A stretch of 64,000 nucleotides of DNA from Aliishimia sp963922415. Its GTDB lineage: Bacteria > Pseudomonadota > Alphaproteobacteria > Rhodobacterales > Rhodobacteraceae. Within the stretch, counting starts at the first letter, position 1, and each line of letters starts with the position of its first letter. The notes beneath the pieces are model-generated. The model was not told where the DNA came from. It ran no database searches and worked only from the letters and a program-made list of their open reading frames with translations. Positions 27,446 through 36,082 of the stretch are shown here, one piece after another. The position numbers and the translations under genes were made by a program. The DNA lies in NCBI GenBank assembly GCA_963922415.1, contig CAWUIP010000004.1, positions 1 through 64,000 on the forward strand, given 5' to 3'.

Positions 27446-27904
27446 ATGTCAGAAAGCTTGCCGCAATCTGTTTTGTTTTGCTGCGATCACAACGCTGTGC
27501 GTTCGCCCATGGCCGAGGGCATTATGAAAAAGTTCTACGGTCAAGGCACGTATGTGCAGTCGGTGGGTGTCCATAACGACCTAGAGATCGATGGGTTTTC
27601 CGTCGCGGTCTGTCACGAAATGGATGTGGAACTTGCGCGGCACCGGTCCCGGTCCTTTGACGAGATGGAACAGTGGGGCGACGATCTGAGCTCGTTTGAC
27701 CTGGTGATTGCCCTGTCGCCCGCCAGCAAACACCGCGCGCTGGAATTGACGCGGTTTTTCCATCTGGATGTTGAATATTGGCCGATCCTTGACCCAACGG
27801 GGCTGGGCGAGACACGCGAAGACAAGCTGACCCGCTACCGCGAAGCGCGCGATCAGATCGTGTCGCGCCTACTGGACCGGTTTGGCGCGCCGGAGGCAGA
27901 CTAA
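27446..27904 (+). CDS. Low-molecular-weight phosphotyrosine phosphatase / arsenate reductase-like protein
   Basis: The 152-residue protein carries the phosphatase P-loop near the N-terminus as CDHNAVRS (C-x5-R-S), preceded by VLFCC, with SPMAEGIMKKF after it as in this fold. The segment WPILDPTG with Asp-Pro stands where the general acid is expected. It may dephosphorylate protein tyrosine or act on arsenate; the sequence does not decide. It sits between UPF0262 and an NTF2-like gene, with contact or overlap at both ends. Confidence 0.85.
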   Translation: MSESLPQSVLFCCDHNAVRSPMAEGIMKKFYGQGTYVQSVGVHNDLEIDGFSVAVCHEMDVELARHRSRSFDEMEQWGDDLSSFDLVIALSPASKHRALELTRFFHLDVEYWPILDPTGLGETREDKLTRYREARDQIVSRLLDRFGAPEAD

Positions 27905-28296
27905 TGGATGTGATCGAACGCTACTTTGCGGCCTTTAATGCGGGCGATATCGACGGGATGCTGGCTTGCCTGTCTGATGACGTGGCGCATCACGTCAATG
28001 AAGGACAGATCCGACGCGGCAAAGATCTTTTTGAGGCGTTTTGTGATCACATGTCGCGAACGTACCGCGAAGAGCTGACAGATATGGTGACCTTTTCTGC
28101 GGCCAACGGCACCCGGGCTGCCGCCGAATATACGGTCAACGGTACCTATCTTGTGACAGATGAGGGGCTGCCCGAAGCTAAAGGGCAAACCTATAAGCTC
28201 CCGGCGGGTTCCTTCTTTGACGTGCAAGACGGGAAAATCACGCGCGTGACGACCTACTACAACCTCGCCGATTGGATTGCCCAGGTATCCGCATGA
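27904..28296 (+). CDS. NTF2-like/SnoaL-type protein
   Basis: The 130-residue protein begins MDVIERYFAAFNAGDIDGMLACLSDDV, the classic start of SnoaL/ketosteroid-isomerase-like proteins, with a C-terminal FDVQDGKITRVTTYYN strand pair. The DVAHHVNEG segment places histidines in the pocket. Such folds include isomerases, cyclases and hydrolases, so the reaction is undetermined. It overlaps both neighbours (TAATG upstream, ATGA downstream), so it is translationally coupled to the phosphatase and the GNAT gene. Confidence 0.8.
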   Translation: MDVIERYFAAFNAGDIDGMLACLSDDVAHHVNEGQIRRGKDLFEAFCDHMSRTYREELTDMVTFSAANGTRAAAEYTVNGTYLVTDEGLPEAKGQTYKLPAGSFFDVQDGKITRVTTYYNLADWIAQVSA

Positions 28297-28874
28297 GGGT
28301 CGCCGCACTTACCGGCGACGACCTGACCTCTGCCGTGGGCCAAGTTGCACAACTGCGCATCGATGTGTTTCGCGACTGGCCTTACCTTTACGATGGCGAT
28401 CTGGCCTATGAGGAGGCATACCTTGCGCCCTTTGCAGCGAGTGAGGATGCGATCCTGGTCGGAGCCTTTGATGGGGCGGAGCTGGTCGGGGCCTCCACGG
28501 GTGCGCCGCTCCAGGATCATGCATCCGACTTTGCAGCGGCATTTGCGGCCACTGATCTGGATTTGGCCGATGTGTTCTATTGCGCAGAAAGCGTGTTGCG
28601 CCCGGCCTATCGCGGGCAGGGCATTGGCCACAAGTTTTTTGATCTGCGCGAGGCGCATGCGCGCGCTTTGGGCTTTACTTACGCGGCATTCTGCGGCGTG
28701 ATCCGGCCTCGGGATCATCCACAGCGGCCAGAGTCGTATCGCCCGCTTGACGCGTTTTGGACGGGGCGGGGGTACCAGCCGATGGACGGCGTTGTGGCAG
28801 AATTCTCTTGGAAAGACATCGGAGACCGAGGCGAAACGCTCAAGCTTCTACAATTTTGGATGCGTAAACTGTGA
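28293..28874 (+). CDS. GNAT-family N-acetyltransferase
   Basis: ATG 28293 overlaps the NTF2-like stop as ATGA and gives 193 residues. The acetyl-CoA-binding motif V-L-R-P-A-Y-R-G-Q-G-I-G-H (about residues 102–114) is a good match to RxxGxG, and the start MRVAALTGDDL fits the GNAT fold. The substrate is unknown. Its stop overlaps the next gene's start. The phosphatase–NTF2–GNAT–NTF2 run looks like one transcript. Confidence 0.85.
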   Translation: MRVAALTGDDLTSAVGQVAQLRIDVFRDWPYLYDGDLAYEEAYLAPFAASEDAILVGAFDGAELVGASTGAPLQDHASDFAAAFAATDLDLADVFYCAESVLRPAYRGQGIGHKFFDLREAHARALGFTYAAFCGVIRPRDHPQRPESYRPLDAFWTGRGYQPMDGVVAEFSWKDIGDRGETLKLLQFWMRKL

Positions 28875-29896
28875 AAGATATGGATGTGATCGGGTTTCAA
28901 GCTGAAAAGCGGCTTGTGTCAGAGATGTATGCCGCGCTGGAGGCCGCACCTGCGGAGGGTGTCGGCGCGGTTCTGGAGCAATTTTTGAGCCCCGATTGCA
29001 TGTGGCGCGGCTTTCATCCGTTTCACGAACAGACAGGCCCGGCCGCGATTGCTGACGTGTTTTGGGCGCCTCTGAAAACGTCGCTGGCGAAGATGCAGCG
29101 CAGGCAGGACATCTTCTTTGCTGGACGCAACCAGCTTGATGGGTTTGAAAGCACGTGGGTCGTGTCGATGGGGCACCTTATGGGGCTCTTTGATGCGCCT
29201 TGGCTCGGTATACCGGCCTCGCGCAAAATCGCGATGCTGCGCTATTGTGAATTCAGCCGCGTTGAGGATGGGCGGATCGTCGAGCAGGCGATGTTTTTTG
29301 ATATCCCGCATCTGATGGTGCAGGCGGGGCTCAATCCGTTTGGCCCGCAAACGGGCCAGCACCTGGTGCAGCCTGGGCCGCGCACCCATGATGGGCTTTT
29401 GTGGGAAGACGCCGAGAAAGACGAAGCACAGAAGACGCTGGACGCGATCAACGCAATGATCGGCGATATCGCAGATTGGGCGCTGCCGATGTCGCTTGAA
29501 GACGAGCTGCGGCGCACGTGGCACGAAGACATGCTGTGGTGGGGGCCGGAGGGAATCGGCGCCAGCTATACGATTGAACGCTATGCCAAGCAGCATTCCG
29601 GCCCGTTTCGCGACGCCTTTCAGACGCGCACGTTCCGGGGGCATATCGCCAAGCTTGCTGAAGGAAACTATGGCGGGTTCTTTGGGTGGCCGAACCTGAC
29701 ACTGGAGCATAAAGGCGGGTTCATGGGCATGCCTGCGACCGGTCAATCCGGCGATATGCGGGTCATCGACATTTATCGTCGAGATGGGGATAAGCTCGCC
29801 GAAAACTGGATATTCATCGACATTCTGCACTTTTGGAACATGCAAGGCGTCGATCTATTGGCCCGAACGTTGGAGACAAAAGGGGTGGTGCGATAG
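28871..29896 (+). CDS. Double SnoaL-like (polyketide cyclase-type) protein
   Basis: The GTG at 28871 overlaps the upstream TGA; ATG 28880 is an alternative. The 341-residue product seems to hold two SnoaL-like units, each with a Trp-rich, acidic pocket: DCMWRGFHPFHEQTG in the first (about 37–51) and DMLWWGPEGIGA in the second (about 219–230). The second half ends with the RVIDIYRRDGDKLAENWIFIDILHF strands typical of ester-cyclase-like proteins. The function is unknown. Two-domain forms of this family are often seen near sugar or aromatic catabolism genes. It is the last gene of the operon beginning at 26966. Confidence 0.75.
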   Translation: MKDMDVIGFQAEKRLVSEMYAALEAAPAEGVGAVLEQFLSPDCMWRGFHPFHEQTGPAAIADVFWAPLKTSLAKMQRRQDIFFAGRNQLDGFESTWVVSMGHLMGLFDAPWLGIPASRKIAMLRYCEFSRVEDGRIVEQAMFFDIPHLMVQAGLNPFGPQTGQHLVQPGPRTHDGLLWEDAEKDEAQKTLDAINAMIGDIADWALPMSLEDELRRTWHEDMLWWGPEGIGASYTIERYAKQHSGPFRDAFQTRTFRGHIAKLAEGNYGGFFGWPNLTLEHKGGFMGMPATGQSGDMRVIDIYRRDGDKLAENWIFIDILHFWNMQGVDLLARTLETKGVVR

Positions 29897-29924
29897 GATC
29901 GCACCCTACGGGCCAGCGCATAGG

Positions 29925-30113
29925 CTAGAAGTCGACTGCGATGCCCTTCTTTTCCCAATCGCCATAGCGGACGGGTTCGGGCCCGTCGCGCCCGCCTAAC
30001 TCTTTGGGGCGCTCTACCTTGTCGGCGGCTTTGCGCCGTTCTTCAGCCTCGGCCAGCGCACGCTGGGCTGCAGGGGGCAGATCCGTCGGTGAAGGTGTTT
30101 CCTTTTCGTCCAT
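29925..30113 (-). CDS. DUF1674 protein, SDHAF4-like succinate dehydrogenase assembly factor
   Basis: This 62-residue protein ends in GGRDGPEPVRYGDWEKKG, which is the conserved C-terminal signature of DUF1674/SDHAF4 (yeast Sdh8) proteins. In mitochondria the family binds the flavinated SdhA subunit before it joins the complex, and the bacterial members probably do the same in the cytoplasm. The rest is a charged Ala/Glu/Arg helix. It lies divergent from rsmB with 47 bp between. Confidence 0.88.
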   Translation of the reverse strand: MDEKETPSPTDLPPAAQRALAEAEERRKAADKVERPKELGGRDGPEPVRYGDWEKKGIAVDF

Positions 30114-30160
30114 AGGGCTGATATACGCCGCCTTCGGGCCAAAGCAAGCGGATCACGAAT

Positions 30161-31420
30161 ATGGACACGGCAGGCCAAGCCGCGCGCAAATCAGCGCTGT
30201 ACCTTTTGGACAAGGTTCTGGGCGAAAGCCGGTTGATGTCAGAGCTTTTGGCGGCGGGGGCGCTGGACAGGTTGACCCCACCCGACCGGGCGCGCGCGCA
30301 AAGGTTGGCTCTTTCGGTGCTGCGTAACTTGGATCGCGCCGACCGCTTGATCTCGCGACATGTCCAAAAAGCGCCCCCCTTGCCAGTGCGCAACATCCTG
30401 CGCCTTGGCACGTTGGAACTGGCGGAGGGAGCGGCGGCCCACGGTGTGGTCAATGACCTCGTCGCCATCGCGTCCAAGAGCCGGAGGCATGGGCGGCTCA
30501 AAGGGCTGGTCAATGCCGTCTTGCGCAAACTGGCCACTGACGCGCCGCGCGATTGGAGTGGTCTTGCCACGCCGCGCTTGCCCGGATGGTTGCGCGGTCC
30601 ATTGACCGAGGCTTGGGGTAAACACGCAATCGCCAGGATGGAACAGGCACATGCCTCCGGTGCGCCTTTGGACATTACGGCGGCATCGGACCCAGAGCGC
30701 GTCGCGCAAGAGCTCGGCGGTGATCTTTTGCCGACCGGGTCTATTCGATTGCAACAGGCCAGCCAAGTTACTGCCTTGCCGGGCTACGACGCCGGGGGAT
30801 GGTGGGTGCAAGATGCGGCAGCCGCGCTGCCTGCCAAGCTGATCCAAGGGCAGCGTGTGATCGATCTTTGCGCGGCGCCGGGCGGAAAAACTTTGCAGTT
30901 ATCGGCGATGGGCGCCGACGTCACAGCCGTCGACGTGTCAGAAGCGCGTTTGGACCGGGTCAAAGCGAACCTTGACCGCACCGGATTGCGTGCCCAAATC
31001 TTGGTTGCCGATGCTCGCGCGGTCACCGGCACATGGGACGCGGTCCTTTTGGATGCGCCCTGTTCGGCCACGGGCACCATCCGTCGTCATCCCGATCTGC
31101 CACACGCCAAAGATGGCGCGGATATCGGAAGCCTTATCACCTTGCAGGCAGAATTGATCGACCATGCAGTGACCTTGCTTGGCCCTGGCGGGCAGTTGGT
31201 CTTTTGCACCTGTTCGCTTTTGCCGGATGAGGGCGAAGTCCAAGTTGAAGAGGCGTTGGCCCGCCATCCGAACCTTGTGATTGATCGTGATGCCCTCGCG
31301 CATGGCTGGATCGAATCAGCTTGGCGCAGTTCCGAGGGCGGCCTTCGCGTGCGCCCTGATTTTTGGTCGGATTGGGGTGGAATGGATGGATTTTACATCG
31401 CTGCATTGCGAAAAACGTGA
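30161..31420 (+). CDS. rsmB: 16S rRNA m5C967 methyltransferase, RsmB-like
   Basis: The 419-residue protein has an N-terminal NusB-like RNA-binding domain (about 1–125, with the ARAQRLALSVLRNLDRADRLI segment) and a C-terminal SAM-dependent domain. The SAM motif is DLCAAPGGKTLQL (about 235). The two motif cysteines of the NOL1/NOP2/Sun family are in DAPCSATGTIRRHPD and FCTCSLLPDEGE. The second is the nucleophile. It modifies a cytosine in 16S rRNA during ribosome assembly. RsmB and RsmF-type families overlap, but the NusB domain favours RsmB. Confidence 0.92.
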   Translation: MDTAGQAARKSALYLLDKVLGESRLMSELLAAGALDRLTPPDRARAQRLALSVLRNLDRADRLISRHVQKAPPLPVRNILRLGTLELAEGAAAHGVVNDLVAIASKSRRHGRLKGLVNAVLRKLATDAPRDWSGLATPRLPGWLRGPLTEAWGKHAIARMEQAHASGAPLDITAASDPERVAQELGGDLLPTGSIRLQQASQVTALPGYDAGGWWVQDAAAALPAKLIQGQRVIDLCAAPGGKTLQLSAMGADVTAVDVSEARLDRVKANLDRTGLRAQILVADARAVTGTWDAVLLDAPCSATGTIRRHPDLPHAKDGADIGSLITLQAELIDHAVTLLGPGGQLVFCTCSLLPDEGEVQVEEALARHPNLVIDRDALAHGWIESAWRSSEGGLRVRPDFWSDWGGMDGFYIAALRKT

Positions 31421-31515
31421 CCGGCCCAAAAATTGAGACCGTGACACGGATTGGGTGGATGCGTATGACATATACACTCAAAAACACGCCTAAAAGAAGC
31501 GTCTGACGCAGTTCC

Positions 31516-33264
31516 ATGAGCACCCAAAACAGCCTTCGCGCGCGACAAACGCGGTTCATGAACAGGCTTGCAGCCCGCCTAACCGCGCGCGCGGAACCAG
31601 CGAAGGGCTTTGTCAAACCACCTGAACCGCGCACGATCGGCAGCTTTGCTAAGGGGCGGCAGCTTATCGCTGGCAATTACCTGTTGGCGGGGCATCTCGT
31701 CACCGCGCCGGGTCAGACCATTTGGGAGATCAAAGCGCCGGACACCGCCTTTGACCTGGAACGGCAAGGATTTGCATGGCTTGACGATTTGGCGGCAGTC
31801 GGTGACAGAGCAGCGCGTGCGGCTGCGTCTGCCTGGGTCGATGAATGGATTGAGCAGTGCGGCAAAGGCACCGGTCCGGGGTGGACGCCAGACCTGACAG
31901 GCCGCCGGTTGATCCGCTGGATCAACCACGCAACTCTGGTCTTGCGCGGGCGCGACCCTGGGGCGTCCGCTGCCTTCTTTCGCGCGCTCACGCATCAGAC
32001 CCATTTCCTGTCGCGCCGGTGGCATTCGACCCCGGCAGGGCTGCCGCGATTTGAGGCGCTGTCTGGGTTGGTGTACGCCTCACTTGCGCTCGAGGGGTTG
32101 GAAGGCTTGGCCGATCCAGCCATCGCTGCGCTGTCGAGTGACTGCGAAACCCAAATCGACGCTGATGGCGGTATCCCAACACGAAATCCAGAAGAGTTGT
32201 TGCAGGTTTTTACGCTCTTAACCTGGACCGCATCCGCGATTGCCGAGGCGCATCGGCCGCTGGACCCGGCCCATACGGCTGCAATTGACCGGATCGCGCC
32301 GACGCTGCGGACGTTACGCCACGCCGATGGCGCACTGGCTCGGTTTCATGGCGGGGGACGCGGCACAGAGGGGTGGCTGGACCACGCGCTGGCGGCTTCG
32401 GGGGTGAGACGGCGCGTTCCAGACGGACTTGCGATGGGATTCGCACGACTGTCGGCCGGGCGAAGTTCCATCATTATCGACGCAAGCCCACCACCAGGCG
32501 GCGCTGCAAGCCTGAACGCACATGCCTCTACGTTGGCTTTCGAAATGACGTGTGGGCGTCGGCCGATGATCGTGAATTGCGGCGCAGGCTCGTCTTTTGG
32601 GGCCGATTGGCGGCGTGCGGGCCGTGCCACACCGTCGCACAGCGCGTTGAGTCTAGATGGTTTTTCGAGTGCCCGACTGGGCGACGAAGACAAGCAATCG
32701 CTGCGCGAGGCGCTTCTGGATGCGCCGGATTACGTGCCGATTGAAATCAGCGAGGTTTCGGATGGCCAACGCTTTCAGGGCGGTCACAACGGATATGTCC
32801 AGACACATGGGTTGACCCATGCGCGGACTTTGGAGTTGACCTTTGATGGTCGCGGTCTGGCTGGCGAGGACATGCTTCTGGCGCTCGACGCCGCCGACAA
32901 ACGCCGCTTCGATCGCGCGTTAGAAGCAACTGGATTGCGCGGGGTACTCTATGACATCCGCTTTCATTTGCACCCCGACGCGGATGTCGAACTTGACCAG
33001 GGCGGCAAAGTTGTCGCGATTACACTCAAAAGCGGCGAGGTCTGGATGTTTCGCAGTGAGAGCGCGCCGTTGCGTATTGAGCCTTCTGTCTACTTGGAAA
33101 CGGGCCGATTGAAGCCGCGCGCGACGCGCCAAATTGTTCTATCAGGAACAGTTACCGACTATTCTAACCGGATGCGATGGTCACTTACCAAGCCGCACGA
33201 TGCAGGGTTTGGGGTGCGCGACCTCGTGCAAGATACGTTCGAACTGCCCGAAGGCGAGTTTTGA
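31516..33264 (+). CDS. Heparinase II/III family protein
   Basis: This 582-residue protein has an alpha/alpha-toroid N-terminal half (about 40–330, with WIEQCGKGTGPGWTPDLTGRRLIRWI) and a heparinase II/III-like beta-sandwich C-terminal half (about 350–560, with GHNGYVQTHGLTHARTLEL). No signal peptide is visible, which is common in the alphaproteobacterial members next to rsmB and purH. The polysaccharide substrate, if any, is unknown; a role in envelope glycan turnover is only a guess. Confidence 0.85.
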   Translation: MSTQNSLRARQTRFMNRLAARLTARAEPAKGFVKPPEPRTIGSFAKGRQLIAGNYLLAGHLVTAPGQTIWEIKAPDTAFDLERQGFAWLDDLAAVGDRAARAAASAWVDEWIEQCGKGTGPGWTPDLTGRRLIRWINHATLVLRGRDPGASAAFFRALTHQTHFLSRRWHSTPAGLPRFEALSGLVYASLALEGLEGLADPAIAALSSDCETQIDADGGIPTRNPEELLQVFTLLTWTASAIAEAHRPLDPAHTAAIDRIAPTLRTLRHADGALARFHGGGRGTEGWLDHALAASGVRRRVPDGLAMGFARLSAGRSSIIIDASPPPGGAASLNAHASTLAFEMTCGRRPMIVNCGAGSSFGADWRRAGRATPSHSALSLDGFSSARLGDEDKQSLREALLDAPDYVPIEISEVSDGQRFQGGHNGYVQTHGLTHARTLELTFDGRGLAGEDMLLALDAADKRRFDRALEATGLRGVLYDIRFHLHPDADVELDQGGKVVAITLKSGEVWMFRSESAPLRIEPSVYLETGRLKPRATRQIVLSGTVTDYSNRMRWSLTKPHDAGFGVRDLVQDTFELPEGEF

Positions 33265-33373
33265 CCGAAAAACGGCTCAGGTGTCACTTGCCTAAACGGC
33301 TGCGTTTGCAGCTTCGGGCGTTCAAGGGTATGCAGCCTGCAAAACGAAACACATATCGCAGACAGGCTTTCCC

Positions 33374-34954
33374 ATGACCGACATTGTGCCCGTGCGTCGC
33401 GCGCTGATTTCTGTTTCTGACAAGACAGGACTGCCGGAATTGGGCGCCGCGTTGGCGGCACATAGGGTCGAGATCCTGTCAACCGGGGGAACGGCGGGTC
33501 TGCTACGTGATCTGGGCTGCGCGGTCACCGAAGTGGCCGAAGCCACCGGTTTTCCAGAAATGATGGATGGCCGCGTTAAGACCTTGCACCCAGTCGTGCA
33601 CGGCGGTCTTTTGGCGCTGCGTGACAAAGCGGATCATGTTGCCGCGATGGAAACGCATGGGATCGCGGGCATCGATCTTGTGATCGTGAATCTCTATCCT
33701 TTTGAAAACGCGCTCGCGCGTGGAGCATCTTATGCCGAGATGATCGAAAACATCGACATTGGCGGGCCCGCCATGCTGCGCTCTGCAGCGAAAAACCATC
33801 GCTTTGTGACTGTCGTGACGGATATTGAGGATTATGCCTCTCTGCTGGCTGCGATGGCGGAGCATGATGGGGGAACACCTTACATACTGCGTCAAAAACT
33901 GGCGCAAATCGCCTATGCGCGCACGGCTGCCTATGATGCGGCGGTCAGCACGTGGATGGCGGGTGAGGTCGGCGGAACACCGCGGCGGAGGGTCTTCGCG
34001 GGTACAGTGCGGCAAGAGCTGCGATATGGCGAAAACCCTCATCAAGGGGCCGCCTTTTACGCCGAGCCCGTGCCGCGCCCGGGTGTCGCGACCGCGACGC
34101 AACATCAGGGAAAGGCGCTCAGCTACAACAACATCAACGATGCGGATGCCGCGTTCGAGTTGATTTCCGAATTTGATCCAGCAGAGGGGCCCGCGTGCGC
34201 GATTATCAAACACGCCAATCCATGTGGCGTGGGGCAGGGCGAGACGCTTCTCGGCGCCTATCAGCGCGCCTTTGACTGCGACCGGACCTCGGCCTTTGGG
34301 GGGATCGTCGCGTTTAACCAGCCGCTTGACGGTGAAACGGCGCAGGCGGTTGTCGAAATCCTGACCGAGGTGGTGATCGCGCCGGGTGCCTCGGAGGCCG
34401 CCAAACAGGTCTTTTCGGCTAAAAAGAACCTGCGTCTTCTGACAACCGACGGGCTGGCCGACCCCCGTGCTGCGGGGATCGCGGCCAAGCAAGTGTCTGG
34501 CGGGTGGCTGGTGCAAGACGCGGACCGCGCCGGTGTCCCGGATCCGCAGGTGGTCACAAAGCGCGCGCCATCCGAGGCTGAGATGGCCGATTTGCGCCTG
34601 GCTTGGATCATCGCAAAGCACGTGAAGTCCAATGCAATCGTCTACGTCAAAGACGGCGCGACCGTCGGCATTGGCGCGGGCCAAATGAGCCGTGTGGACA
34701 GCGCGCTGATCGCGGCAAAAAAGGCAGAGCGGATGGCAGACGCCCTGGGCCTCGCGGCGCCGTTGACCCATGGCTGTGCGGTCGCGTCCGACGCCTTCTT
34801 TCCGTTCCCAGACGGGTTGATGGAGGCCGCCGCCGCAGGCGCAACAGCTGTGATCCAGCCGGGCGGTGCGATGCGTGACGACGACGTGATTGCAGCGGCG
34901 GACGCGGCGGGCCTAGCGATGGTCTTCACCGGCCAGCGGCACTTTCGGCACTGA
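33374..34954 (+). CDS. purH: Bifunctional AICAR transformylase / IMP cyclohydrolase
   Basis: At 526 residues it matches PurH, which performs the last two steps of IMP synthesis. The N-terminal cyclohydrolase domain has RRALISVSDKTGLPELG, STGGTAGLLRD and the TGFPEMMDGRVKTLHP motif. The C-terminal transformylase domain holds the catalytic KHANPCG and the SNAIVYVKDGATVGIGAGQMSR motif. The stop overlaps the lspA start (TGATG). Confidence 0.98.
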   Translation: MTDIVPVRRALISVSDKTGLPELGAALAAHRVEILSTGGTAGLLRDLGCAVTEVAEATGFPEMMDGRVKTLHPVVHGGLLALRDKADHVAAMETHGIAGIDLVIVNLYPFENALARGASYAEMIENIDIGGPAMLRSAAKNHRFVTVVTDIEDYASLLAAMAEHDGGTPYILRQKLAQIAYARTAAYDAAVSTWMAGEVGGTPRRRVFAGTVRQELRYGENPHQGAAFYAEPVPRPGVATATQHQGKALSYNNINDADAAFELISEFDPAEGPACAIIKHANPCGVGQGETLLGAYQRAFDCDRTSAFGGIVAFNQPLDGETAQAVVEILTEVVIAPGASEAAKQVFSAKKNLRLLTTDGLADPRAAGIAAKQVSGGWLVQDADRAGVPDPQVVTKRAPSEAEMADLRLAWIIAKHVKSNAIVYVKDGATVGIGAGQMSRVDSALIAAKKAERMADALGLAAPLTHGCAVASDAFFPFPDGLMEAAAAGATAVIQPGGAMRDDDVIAAADAAGLAMVFTGQRHFRH

Positions 34955-35436
34955 TGCGCGTCGTTTATTGGGCTTCCCTTGCTGCGTTCCTGTTGGATCA
35001 AATCAGCAAATATGTGGTTGTGCACACGCTGCAGGTTGAGTTGCGCGGTCCCATCAACGTAGCGCCGCCACTCTTGCGGTTCATTTACGGCGAAAACCAC
35101 GGGATCAATTTTGGCATTGGCGGCGATTACGTAAATGCCTGGGTCTGGATCGGTTTGGCGCTGGCGATCTGCGCGTGGCTGCTGTGGTGGCTTTGGACGC
35201 GCGCGCTGCCGATCGTGCCGCGCCTTTGCGGCGGGCTCGTTGTCGGCGGCGCTTTGGGCAATGTCTTTGACCGCATCGTCTATGGCTATGTCCTGGACTT
35301 TCTCAACATGTCCTGCTGTGGGATCGACAACCCTTATGTGTTCAATGTCGCCGATATCTTCATCTTCGCAGGCGCGCTCGGCTTGGTGTTGCTGACGCCC
35401 GAAGATACGCCGCGCAAGGGCAAGAAGGGGGCGTGA
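34954..35436 (+). CDS. lspA: Lipoprotein signal peptidase (signal peptidase II)
   Basis: The 160-residue protein has four membrane segments and the LspA motifs: LDQISKYV near the N-terminus, GGALGNVFDRIVYGYVLDFL with the first catalytic Asp, and FNVADIFI with the second. It cleaves prolipoproteins at the lipobox in the inner membrane. The next gene encodes a lipoprotein, though not necessarily a special substrate. Start coupling to purH by TGATG is clear. Confidence 0.97.
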   Translation: MRVVYWASLAAFLLDQISKYVVVHTLQVELRGPINVAPPLLRFIYGENHGINFGIGGDYVNAWVWIGLALAICAWLLWWLWTRALPIVPRLCGGLVVGGALGNVFDRIVYGYVLDFLNMSCCGIDNPYVFNVADIFIFAGALGLVLLTPEDTPRKGKKGA

Positions 35437-35489
35437 CAAGGGTGGCTGGTTTGGCGTATCCAAGGTGTCAGACATGGGGGACGCAGCCA

Positions 35490-35993
35490 ATGCGGTTCGT
35501 GCAAATCGGTTTGATACTGGCCATCGTTGGCCTGAGCGCCTGTGGCGAAGTGCGACTGCGTGAATTGCGCAATCCGTCCGAAGGGCCAGACGAATTTAAG
35601 ATTACGCCGGGCCTTCCGCTGGAATCGCCTGACGACTACGCGTTCTTGCCTGAGCCAACGCCGGGCGGAAGCAATCTCACGGATCAGTTGCCATTGGAAA
35701 CCTCCGTTGCTGCCCTGGGCGGACGGCGCACCAACAGCACAACGATACCTGCAAGTGACGGCGGTATCGTCAACTATGCCTCGCGCTTTGGTCGCGATGG
35801 CACGATCCGTGAAACCTTGGCTGCGGAAGACGCGGATTTCCGCAAACGGCGCGGGCGTTTCACCAATATCCGCATCGTGCGCCGCGACAGCTACGAGCTT
35901 GTCTATCGCCGCGAAGTGCTTGACGCCTTTGCCGAACAGCGCCGCTGGCGTGCGGCTGGGGCCCGGACCGCCTCGGCACCTCCGCAAGAGTAA
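35490..35993 (+). CDS. DUF3035 family lipoprotein
   Basis: ATG 35490 gives 167 residues with a signal peptide ending in a lipobox, LSACG, with the acylated Cys near residue 16. After it comes the conserved segment LRNPSEGPDEF and LPLESPDDYAFLPEPTPGG, the marks of DUF3035. A longer GTG frame starts inside lspA but lacks a sensible N-terminus. The function is unknown; the order lspA–DUF3035–M16–M16 is common in Rhodobacterales. It probably sits in the outer membrane. Confidence 0.85.
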   Translation: MRFVQIGLILAIVGLSACGEVRLRELRNPSEGPDEFKITPGLPLESPDDYAFLPEPTPGGSNLTDQLPLETSVAALGGRRTNSTTIPASDGGIVNYASRFGRDGTIRETLAAEDADFRKRRGRFTNIRIVRRDSYELVYRREVLDAFAEQRRWRAAGARTASAPPQE

Positions 35994-36082
35994 GCGCTCA
36001 CGATCGCGCCAGTGCGCTTGAATGCGCGCCGTTGCGCCGTACATCTAAAAACAACATCGTCAATCCTTGCGAAGGAGAATTT

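Noticed and set aside
33265..33373. Possible ZTP/pfl riboswitch upstream of purH
   Set aside because: The gap is only 109 bp and I could not find the conserved core or the terminal pseudoknot sequence.
33503..34771. A 422-codon minus-strand open frame opposite purH
   Set aside because: The composition (many Arg, His, Cys) is that of an antisense shadow, and purH is complete and well conserved on the other strand.
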